Source: Oscillospiraceae bacterium
GTDB taxonomy: Bacteria > Bacillota > Clostridia > Oscillospirales > Ruminococcaceae
DNA: 64,000 nucleotides
Direction of reading: 5' to 3'
NCBI GenBank assembly: GCA_025757845.1
Contig: CP107211.1
Coordinates: 434,001-498,000, forward strand
Part shown: positions 50,823-57,523 of the stretch, one piece after another
Position numbering within the stretch: position 1 is the first letter of the stretch
Layout: each line of letters begins with the position of its first letter
Notes under the pieces: model-generated
Told to the model about the DNA's origin: nothing
The model's database searches: none
The model's input: only the letters and a program-made list of their open reading frames with translations
Program-made: the position numbers and the translations under genes

Positions 50823-53210
50823 TTACTCCCGGCAGCGGATGGTCAGATAGGCTTCGGTGTCCAGCGCGCCCTCCATGCGGCAGTGCAGCACGGCCCGCCC
50901 GGCCTCGCCGGTGGTGGCCAGATAGGTGCCGCCCATGCCGCCCCGCAGCGGTACGACGGCAGGCCCCAGGATCTTCACGGGGCCCTCGGTGCACAGCTGC
51001 ACGGCCTCGCCGCAGTAGGGCAGCAGGTTGCCGTTCTGGTCGATGGCGCGCAGGCTCACGGCAGCGCAGTCCCAGGTGGGGCCGTCGGTCAGGATGGGGT
51101 TGTGCACCACGCATTCCAGCCGGACGCTCTGCACCGGCTCCCGCACCACGGTGCGCACCGCCCGGCCGTGCCAGACGGCCTCAAAGCGGTATTCGGCGGC
51201 AGGGCTGCCCAGCACGCCGATGTACTTGTAGTACATCCGCAGCACATCGTTCCAGCCCAGCCGCAGCGAGAGCATCCGTGCCCGGGACAGGGGCGAAGGC
51301 TCCATGGCGTCCCGGCGCAGCTCGTTCAGGATGGCAGCTGCCTGCAAGGCAGAAGCATGGTCCATCCCCTCATACTTTTCCAGCAGGGAGCCCACAAAGT
51401 CGTTGATCTCGATGGGCGGGTGCGGCAGCGCCGCAAACCGGCCTCGCCGGTCGGGGGCAAATTCGGCCACGAAGTCATTGCCGCGGTACAGACGCACGCT
51501 CTCGGCGTTGGTGAACACCCAGCAGGCCCCCGGTACCCCGCCAGGCAGGTCCCCCAGTGCCATGGCGGAAGAGACTTCCAGCACGATGTCCGAAGGAGCG
51601 CGGGGCGTTTTCTGACTGGCGTACACGGCGGCGGAGAGTTTCGGGTTGCGGAACAGATCCATCACGCCGTGGTAGCAGATGCGGTCGCCGCTGCCGAATT
51701 CCCGATGGGTGTTGTAGTCGGCCAGGCACCAGCCAAAGCTGCCGGCCACGCCCTGCTGGGCAATGGAATCGTTGAGCACGGCGGCAAAATGCAGGGCCTG
51801 CACCAGCCGGTGGGCCTCATCGTCAAAGGGCTTGGCCGGGAAGTTCTGCCCGCCGAACTCGCTGATGAGGTAGCCCTTGCGGGTGTCCGGGGTGACGGAG
51901 GCGCGGGCCTCACAGGCGGGGCCTCGGCCCCGGTAGGAATAATCGTTGTAGGCGTACACATCCTCCAGCAGCTGCTCGCGGCGGCGGATATGGGCACCCG
52001 CCGTGGGGCGGGTGGGGTCCAGCCGATGGATGGCCTCGTTGGTGCGCTTGTAAAAGGCTTCATCATCGGGGCTGCCGTTGACCCGTGCACCCCACAAAAA
52101 CACACTGGGATGGTTGCGGCACTGGCACACCATCTCCCGGCAGTTCTGCAGGGCCTGCGCCTTCCAGGCTTCGTCGCCGATGTGCTGCCAGCCGGGCATT
52201 TCGGTGAACACCAGCAGGCCCAGCTCGTCGCAGGCATCCAGGAAGGCCGGGCTCTGGGGGTAGTGACTGGTGCGCACGGCATTGCAGCCCAGGTCCTTTT
52301 TGATGAACTGGGCATCCAGCCGCTGCAGGCTGTCCGGCATGGCGTAGCCCTGATAGGCGTAGCTCTGGTGCCGGTTGATGCCCCGCAGCACCACCCGCTG
52401 GCCGTTCAGGTACAGGCCACCGGCCACGAACTGGACCGTGCGGAAGCCGAACCGGACCGTCTTTTCGTCCAGCACCCGGTCGGGCAGACCGCTGGTGCCG
52501 GGACGGATGAGCTTTACGGTAAGAGTGTACAGGGTGGGGTGCTCAATGCTCCACGGATGCACCCCGTTCAGGGTGCCGGTGATGGGCAGGGCAAGTTCCC
52601 CACGGTAGACAGCCCGGCTTCCGGCGGGGCTGCGGATCTCGGCCTGCAGGGTGCAGCCCACCGTCTCGCCCACCGTGGCGGTGTAAATGCGAAAGTCGCC
52701 TTCGGCCCGGGCCTCCACGAACACATCCCGCAGGTAGGCGGGCTCCTTGATGTCCAGACTTACGGCACGGTAGATGCCGCCGTAGGTCAGGTAGTCGATG
52801 GAACCGCCGAAAGGCGGGATGTTCAGGTCCTCGCGGCTGTCGCAGCGCACAGCCACGACATTCTTCTTGCCCAGATGTAGGGCGCTGGTCAGGTCCACCG
52901 TAAAGGCGGTGTAGCCGCAGCCGTGGTGGAACAGCCGCCGCCCGTTGCAGAACACGGTGGCGTCGTGGGCGATGGCTCCGAAGGTGAGCAGGACGGTGCG
53001 GCCTGCCCACTCGGCAGGGGCAAAGAACTCCCGGCGATAGCCGCACAGGCGCTGGTGGTCGTTCTCGTTGCAATAGTTGTAGGGCAGGGCCTTGACCGTG
53101 TGCGGGATGCGCACCGACTCCAGCTCCAGTCCGGTGCATTCCGGGCGCACCAGCGCGGGGTCGAAGGTGGGGCAAAACAGCCAGCCGTCGTTCCAGTCGT
53201 AGTGTTCCAT
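50823..53210 (-). CDS. Glycoside hydrolase family 2 protein, acid/base residue replaced
   Basis: 795 residues from MEHYDWNDGWLF; GGAG sits nine bases before 53210, favouring it over 53228. Domains in order: sugar-binding jelly roll (1-180, RREFFAPAEWAGR), Ig-like (180-280), TIM barrel (280-560), and C-terminal beta domains including an Ig-like tail. GINRHQSY and GCNAVRTSHYPQSP are GH2 signatures. The nucleophile is Glu451 in LISEFGG. The acid/base site reads WGARVNGSPDD, with Gly379 in place of Glu. The protein has no signal peptide. It would act on beta-galactosides or beta-glucuronides if active. Confidence 0.92.
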   Translation of the reverse strand: MEHYDWNDGWLFCPTFDPALVRPECTGLELESVRIPHTVKALPYNYCNENDHQRLCGYRREFFAPAEWAGRTVLLTFGAIAHDATVFCNGRRLFHHGCGYTAFTVDLTSALHLGKKNVVAVRCDSREDLNIPPFGGSIDYLTYGGIYRAVSLDIKEPAYLRDVFVEARAEGDFRIYTATVGETVGCTLQAEIRSPAGSRAVYRGELALPITGTLNGVHPWSIEHPTLYTLTVKLIRPGTSGLPDRVLDEKTVRFGFRTVQFVAGGLYLNGQRVVLRGINRHQSYAYQGYAMPDSLQRLDAQFIKKDLGCNAVRTSHYPQSPAFLDACDELGLLVFTEMPGWQHIGDEAWKAQALQNCREMVCQCRNHPSVFLWGARVNGSPDDEAFYKRTNEAIHRLDPTRPTAGAHIRRREQLLEDVYAYNDYSYRGRGPACEARASVTPDTRKGYLISEFGGQNFPAKPFDDEAHRLVQALHFAAVLNDSIAQQGVAGSFGWCLADYNTHREFGSGDRICYHGVMDLFRNPKLSAAVYASQKTPRAPSDIVLEVSSAMALGDLPGGVPGACWVFTNAESVRLYRGNDFVAEFAPDRRGRFAALPHPPIEINDFVGSLLEKYEGMDHASALQAAAILNELRRDAMEPSPLSRARMLSLRLGWNDVLRMYYKYIGVLGSPAAEYRFEAVWHGRAVRTVVREPVQSVRLECVVHNPILTDGPTWDCAAVSLRAIDQNGNLLPYCGEAVQLCTEGPVKILGPAVVPLRGGMGGTYLATTGEAGRAVLHCRMEGALDTEAYLTIRCRE

Positions 53211-53344
53211 AGTCGGGTCTCCGTCCATAGCAAAGTTACTTTACTTCTTATAGTAGCACAAAGTTATGAACGAAAAAAGCACCTCCCGCCCTTTTTGTAC
53301 ACCTTTTGGGCGGCAGAAGGGGAAGAGTGCTGCCCAAAACAACA

Positions 53345-53370
53345 AATGCTCCCCCGGAATGGGGGAGCAT
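53345..53370 (-). terminator. Terminator of the FMN reductase gene
   Basis: ATGCTCCCCC / GGGGGAGCAT with TTTGTTGTTTT following on the minus strand. Confidence 0.85.
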
Positions 53371-53375
53371 ACTGC

Positions 53376-53996
53376 TCAGCGGATGAAGTTCGTCATGGGG
53401 CGGGGCGGGTTCTGCGGGTGGTCGAACCCGGCAGCCTTGCCGGCCTCGATGCAGTGCAGCAGCCAGGCCATGTTGCGGCCCAGCTCCTGCATCACGGCGC
53501 AGCCCTCGGCGTCCTGCAGCACCTGCTCGGCATTGGAGCCGTGCACCATGGCCCAGTAGGAGCCGTTGACCAGCGGCATGTGGAAGAACTGCGGGTACTT
53601 GACCAGCTGGTCCAGTGTGGTGGTGGTGCCGGCGCGGCGGGCCGAGCAGCAGATGGCGGCGGGCTTATAGGCCAGATATTTGCCGCCTGCATAGGACAGC
53701 CGGTCCATGAAGCTGGTCATGTTGCCGGAAGCCGAGGCGTAGTGCACTGGGCTGCCAAACACAAAGCCGTCGGCGGTCTTTGCCTTTTCAATGGCCTCGT
53801 TGACCACGCCGCCGAACACGCAGCCATTGCCGCTGCGGCAGCCGCCACAGCCGATGCAGCCGCCCACCGGCTTGCCGCCGACGTGCAGGATCTCGGTGTC
53901 GATACCGGCCTTGTTCAGCTCCCCGGCGATCAGGGACAGGGCGGTGTAGGTGCAGCCCTTTTCGTGGGGGCTGCCGTTGATGAGCAGGACGTTCAT
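53376..53996 (-). CDS. NADPH-dependent FMN reductase / flavodoxin-fold protein
   Basis: 206 residues from MNVLLINGSPHEKGCTYTAL, the FMN phosphate loop; the frame extends to 54107 with no ribosome site, while GGAGAGTA precedes 53996. Cys residues in GGCIGCGGCRSGNGC suggest a redox or metal site, common in iron-sulfur flavoprotein-like reductases. GSPVHYASASGNMTSFMDRL binds the isoalloxazine. It reduces FMN or small electrophiles with NAD(P)H; the partner is unknown. Transcribed divergently from rsmD. Confidence 0.93.
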   Translation of the reverse strand: MNVLLINGSPHEKGCTYTALSLIAGELNKAGIDTEILHVGGKPVGGCIGCGGCRSGNGCVFGGVVNEAIEKAKTADGFVFGSPVHYASASGNMTSFMDRLSYAGGKYLAYKPAAICCSARRAGTTTTLDQLVKYPQFFHMPLVNGSYWAMVHGSNAEQVLQDAEGCAVMQELGRNMAWLLHCIEAGKAAGFDHPQNPPRPMTNFIR

Positions 53997-54058
53997 AAAA
54001 ATACTCTCCTTTGGTCCAGAATGCGCCGCAAAATGCCCGGCGCCTGTGCGATACTCTG

Positions 54059-54087
54059 ATTGTAGCACAAAGCCTCCGGGCGTGCAA
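54059..54087 (-). promoter_or_regulatory. Promoter of the FMN reductase gene
   Basis: TTGCAC (54087-54082), 17-bp spacer, TACAAT (54064-54059). Confidence 0.7.
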
Positions 54088-54100
54088 TGCGCCCCGGTAC

Positions 54101-54129
54101 TTGACAAGAATGTACGGTTTGATGATAAT
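54101..54129 (+). promoter_or_regulatory. Promoter of rsmD
   Basis: TTGACA (54101-54106), 17-bp spacer, GATAAT (54124-54129). Divergent to the reductase promoter with 13 bp between the two -35 boxes. Confidence 0.75.
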
Positions 54130-54207
54130 AAGAAGAACCAGAAGAGGATATGCAGCGCCGGGCGAGGCTATGCGAGCGCGCCCGGCCGACCAGAAGGAGG
54201 TCAAATC

Positions 54208-54771
54208 ATGCGCGTGATCGCAGGAGAAGCCCGGGGACGGCGTCTGGAAGCCCTGCCCGGGACGGACGTGACCCGGCCCACCCTTTCGCAGGTGAAGGAG
54301 GCCATGTTCAGCATTGTACAGTTCGACCTGCCGGGCGCGCGGGTGCTGGACCTGTATGCCGGCAGCGGACAGCTGGGCATCGAGGCGCTGAGCCGCGGCG
54401 CGGCCCGGTGCGTGTTCCTGGATGAGAACCGCGAGGCGGTGAACATCGTGATGCGCAACTGCAAGACCTGCGGTGTGTTCGACCGAAGCCGGGTCAATGT
54501 GGGAGAGGCCGCCCGGTATCTGTCGGCCTGCCGGGAGCAGTTCGACGTGGTGCTGCTGGATCCGCCGTTCCGGGGCGGTACGCTGGAAAAGATCCTGCCG
54601 GCGGTGGACAAGTGCACCGCACCCGGCGGCACTGTGCTGTGCGAGAGCGAAACGGGCCTTGTGCTGCCGGCACAGGTGGGCGGCCTGACCCTGCAGAAGC
54701 AGTATAAGTATGGTAAGGTGCTGCTGTGGAAATATACGAAGCCCATGCAGCAGGAGGGGGAAGCACGATGA
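54208..54771 (+). CDS. rsmD: 16S rRNA (guanine-N2) methyltransferase RsmD
   Basis: 187 residues from MRVIAGEARGRRLEALPG; AAGGAGG precedes. SAM loop VLDLYAGSGQLGIEALSRGA and the catalytic DPPF (VLLDPPFRGG) are as in RsmD, which methylates G966 of 16S rRNA. PTLSQVKEAMFSIV is a further signature. The stop overlaps the next gene's ATG by four bases (ATGA). Confidence 0.95.
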   Translation: MRVIAGEARGRRLEALPGTDVTRPTLSQVKEAMFSIVQFDLPGARVLDLYAGSGQLGIEALSRGAARCVFLDENREAVNIVMRNCKTCGVFDRSRVNVGEAARYLSACREQFDVVLLDPPFRGGTLEKILPAVDKCTAPGGTVLCESETGLVLPAQVGGLTLQKQYKYGKVLLWKYTKPMQQEGEAR

Positions 54772-55229
54772 ACGTGAACGAGCTTTTGGACACCATTGAA
54801 GATACGCTGGAAGAGAGCACCAGCATGCCGCTGTCCGGCGGCAAGCGTCTGGTGGACGTGGAAAAGGTCCGGGATTATCTGGATGATATCCGCGCAAACC
54901 TGCCCGGCGAGCTGCGGCAGGCCCAGCAGATCGTGAACGACCGTGCCCAGATCGTGGATACGGCCAATGCACAGGCTCAGGCCATCGTGAAGAAGGCCGA
55001 AGAGCGCGCCCGCATCCTGGTGAGCGATGCCGAGATCGTGAAAGCCGCCCAGCAGCGCGCCGCCGAGATCACCGCCGCTGCCCAGAGCGAGTCGCGCACG
55101 CTGCGTCAGACTGTGACCGACTACTGCGACAACATGCTCAAGACCACGGAAGAGGCGATGGTGGAGAATGCCGCACAGGTAAAGACCGTGCGCGCCAACC
55201 TGCGCCAGAACGCCAAGAAAAACGGCTGA
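54768..55229 (+). CDS. Coiled-coil protein downstream of rsmD
   Basis: 153 residues, almost entirely helical and rich in Ala, Glu, Gln and Arg from residue 45 on. AQAIVKKAEERARILVSDAE resembles ATP-synthase b/DivIVA-like stalk coiled coils. The N-terminus has VNELLDTIEDTLEES and VEKVRDYLDDIRANLP. No catalytic motif or membrane helix. It is translationally coupled to rsmD. In related Firmicutes a coiled-coil gene commonly follows rsmD; a cytoskeletal or scaffold role is a guess. Confidence 0.82.
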   Translation: MNVNELLDTIEDTLEESTSMPLSGGKRLVDVEKVRDYLDDIRANLPGELRQAQQIVNDRAQIVDTANAQAQAIVKKAEERARILVSDAEIVKAAQQRAAEITAAAQSESRTLRQTVTDYCDNMLKTTEEAMVENAAQVKTVRANLRQNAKKNG

Positions 55230-55264
55230 TTTCCACACAAATTCCACATCCTGAAAAATGATGC

Positions 55265-55305
55265 GTCCCTGCAGGCAAAAATGACGGCCCGCAGGGACTT
55301 TTTTT
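55265..55305 (+). terminator. Terminator of the rsmD operon
   Basis: GTCCCTGC ... GCAGGGAC with an inner GG/CC, followed by seven T. Confidence 0.9.
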
Positions 55306-55340
55306 GTGAAATTTTGCCGCAAAAACAGGGACAAAAAACC

Positions 55341-55369
55341 TTGCAATCGGGGGCTTGATTTGCTACAAT
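55341..55369 (+). promoter_or_regulatory. Promoter of the dcw (mraZ) cluster
   Basis: TTGCAA (55341-55346), 17-bp spacer, TACAAT (55364-55369). MraZ-type repeats follow directly. Confidence 0.75.
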
Positions 55370-55380
55370 AAATGTGTGTC

Positions 55381-55410
55381 AGTGGGGTAAAGTGGGTAAA
55401 AGTAGGGCAA
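55381..55410 (+). promoter_or_regulatory. Three MraZ-box-like direct repeats
   Basis: AGTGGGGTAA, AGTGGGTAAA and AGTAGGGCAA occur head to tail with a 10-bp period, 12 bp downstream of the -10. MraZ is known to bind TGGG-type repeats of this spacing at dcw promoters. Here they lie inside the transcribed leader, where binding would repress. Confidence 0.75.
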
Positions 55411-55446
55411 AGGCCCTCTCCACAGCCTCGAAAGGGGGCAGGCAGC

Positions 55447-55866
55447 ATGTTCTTTGGCCGGTATGACTATACCATCGACGCCAAAGGGCGGCTGAACTTC
55501 CCCGCAAAGTTCCGCGACGCCATGGGCGAGAGCTTCGTGGTGCTGGAATGGGTGGACAACTGCCTGTTCGTGCTGCCGCTGCCTGAGGTGGAAAAGCTGG
55601 CGGAAAAGCTGGAGGCCGACGAGCTGATGGACAGCTGGGAGGTGTCCGGTGATCTGTTCAGCACCGCCTGCGAGGTGGTGCCGGACAAGCAGGGACGCAT
55701 CCTTCTGCCGGCAGAGCTGCGCAGCTATGCCGGGCTGGAAAAGGATGTGACCATCATCGGCAACCGCAACCACGCCGAGATCTGGGCCACCGACGTCTGG
55801 AACGCCCGCCGCGCGGCGGTGAGCAATGAGCAGCGTGCAGCCCGGCTGCGCAGCCTGCACATCTGA
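55447..55866 (+). CDS. mraZ: Transcriptional regulator MraZ
   Basis: 139 residues from MFFGRYDYTIDAKGRLNFPAKFR. Two SpoVT/AbrB-like halves: DAKGRLNFPAKFRDA near 11 and DKQGRILLPAELRSYAGL near 81. MraZ oligomerises into a ring and represses the cell division/wall cluster through TGGG repeats; three such repeats lie upstream. AAGGGGGC precedes the start. Confidence 0.96.
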   Translation: MFFGRYDYTIDAKGRLNFPAKFRDAMGESFVVLEWVDNCLFVLPLPEVEKLAEKLEADELMDSWEVSGDLFSTACEVVPDKQGRILLPAELRSYAGLEKDVTIIGNRNHAEIWATDVWNARRAAVSNEQRAARLRSLHI

Positions 55867-55903
55867 CATAAGAATTCTGCAAGAGAGAAAGGAGGCCGTG
55901 CCA

Positions 55904-56869
55904 ATGGCTTCAGAAGAAAACGTGCCCTTTGACCCGACCTCATTTGAGCATATCCCGGTTCTGTTGAACGAATGCCTGGAAGGGCTGGCCATCGACCCGG
56001 CGGGCACCTATCTGGACGGCACCGCGGGCGGTGCGGGTCACTCCCGCCAGATCGCCCTGCGGCTGGATGCTGCAAAGGGCGGGCGGCTGATCTCGCTGGA
56101 TCAGGACCCCGACGCCGTGCAGACGGCCCGGGCCCGTCTGGCCGGGCTGCCGGCCACCGTGGTGCAGATCAACTTCCGCTACGCCGGGCAGGCGCTGGAA
56201 GAGCTGGGCATCGACAAGATCAACGGTGCACTGCTGGATCTGGGCGTTTCCAGCCACCAACTGGACGATGCGGCCCGGGGCTTTTCCTACCGGGCAGATG
56301 CACCGCTGGACATGCGGATGAGCCAGCAGGGTGAGACGGCGGCAGATCTGGTGAATACCCTCAGCCGTGAGGACCTGGCCCGCATCCTGCGGGACTACGG
56401 CGAAGAACCCTTTGCCTGGCAGATCGCCGGCAAGATCGAGGAAGCGCGGGAGAACGCGCCCATCGAGACCACTTTGCAGCTGGCCGACATTGTGGCCAGC
56501 GCCATGCCGCCGGCGGAGCGGCGCAAGAACAAGAACCCCTCCCGGCGCACTTTCCAGGCCTTGCGGATCGCGGTAAACCACGAGCTGGACGCCCTGGAGG
56601 AGGGGCTGGACACCATCTTTGAGCACCTTGCCCCCGGTGGGCGGCTGTGTGTCATCACCTTCCACTCGCTGGAGGACCGGCTGGTGAAAAACAAGTTCCG
56701 CCGCTGGGCTACGGCCTGCACCTGCCCGCCGGAGTTCCCGGTGTGTGTGTGCGGCGGCAAGGCCAAGGCAAAGCTCATTACCCGCAAACCCATTGAAGCC
56801 AACACGCAGGAGCTGGAAGAAAACCGGCGCAGCCGGTCGGCTCATCTGCGTGTGTTGGAAAAGTGCTGA
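55904..56869 (+). CDS. rsmH: 16S rRNA (cytosine-N4) methyltransferase RsmH
   Basis: 321 residues from MASEENVPFDPTSFEHIPVLLNECLEGL, with AAAGGAGG before the ATG. DGTAGGAGHS is the SAM loop; LLDLGVSSHQLDDAARGFSYRADAPLDMRM and ITFHSLEDRLVKN are family signatures. It methylates C1402 of 16S rRNA. Its place after mraZ is almost universal. Confidence 0.97.
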   Translation: MASEENVPFDPTSFEHIPVLLNECLEGLAIDPAGTYLDGTAGGAGHSRQIALRLDAAKGGRLISLDQDPDAVQTARARLAGLPATVVQINFRYAGQALEELGIDKINGALLDLGVSSHQLDDAARGFSYRADAPLDMRMSQQGETAADLVNTLSREDLARILRDYGEEPFAWQIAGKIEEARENAPIETTLQLADIVASAMPPAERRKNKNPSRRTFQALRIAVNHELDALEEGLDTIFEHLAPGGRLCVITFHSLEDRLVKNKFRRWATACTCPPEFPVCVCGGKAKAKLITRKPIEANTQELEENRRSRSAHLRVLEKC

Positions 56870-56907
56870 GGGATGCCGCAGGCATCCTGTGAGGAGGAGA
56901 GGAAACC

Positions 56908-57387
56908 ATGGGTCAGGCAGCATACGATTACAACACCGCGCGGCGCAGAAAAGCGCCGCAGACACAGCGCAAGACCGCATTGCGCGTGGAAAAGGGCGGC
57001 AAGCGCCGTCTTTCGCCGCTGCAGGCAGCGCTGCGCAATGCCATGCATCTGGTGGCGGCAGCCCTGCTCACTGGGTTTGCCATCAGCCTGCTGATGAGCG
57101 AGGCCCAGCTGGTGGAGCTGAATGATCAGATCCAGGACGCCAAGGCCCAGCTGGTGAGCGCCCAGAGCCAGTACACCTACTACAACAGCACCCTGAACAG
57201 CAAGACCAACATCACCAGCGTGGAAGAAGCGGCCAGCCGTCTGGGTCTGATGAAGATCGACCCCAGCCAGATCACCTACATCCGGCTGAACGAGTCCGGT
57301 GCGCTGGAGCGTCAGCAGTCCCCTGTGCGGCAGTGGACCAGTTTCATCTACAACGGTGCCGTGACCATTCTGGGCACCGTAAAATAA
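56908..57387 (+). CDS. ftsL: FtsL-like cell division protein
   Basis: 159 residues, a bitopic membrane protein: a basic cytoplasmic N-terminus (RRRKAPQTQRK), one TM near 48-68 (LVAAALLTGFAISLL), and a heptad coiled coil (QLVELNDQIQDAKAQLVSAQSQ). Near 108, VEEAASRLGLMKIDPSQITYIRL is the FtsL/DivIC C-terminal motif. Sequence similarity in the family is weak; position between rsmH and pbp supports ftsL. It links with DivIB and FtsW/PBP2 in the septal complex. Confidence 0.85.
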   Translation: MGQAAYDYNTARRRKAPQTQRKTALRVEKGGKRRLSPLQAALRNAMHLVAAALLTGFAISLLMSEAQLVELNDQIQDAKAQLVSAQSQYTYYNSTLNSKTNITSVEEAASRLGLMKIDPSQITYIRLNESGALERQQSPVRQWTSFIYNGAVTILGTVK

Positions 57388-57399
57388 CATCAAAACGGG

Positions 57400-57427
57400 A
57401 AAGCGTGCGGCAGCGCACGCTTTTTCG
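57400..57427 (+). terminator. Hairpin/possible attenuator between ftsL and pbp
   Basis: AAAGCGTGCG / CGCACGCTTT around a short loop with five T in total, 12 bases after ftsL. The next gene starts 97 bases on with no promoter recognised, so partial readthrough is expected. Confidence 0.6.
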
Positions 57428-57523
57428 GTTTTTAGCCGGTCCGGGGCAGCCGCCGCGCGGGCCGATATCCTGAAGAAAACAGCAGGCAGAACGGGTGCTC
57501 CGCCCTGTCTGCGGGAGAACAGC

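Noticed and set aside
48510..52880. 1,456-residue open frame on the plus strand
   Set aside because: It runs antisense through four recognisable minus-strand genes and a terminator.
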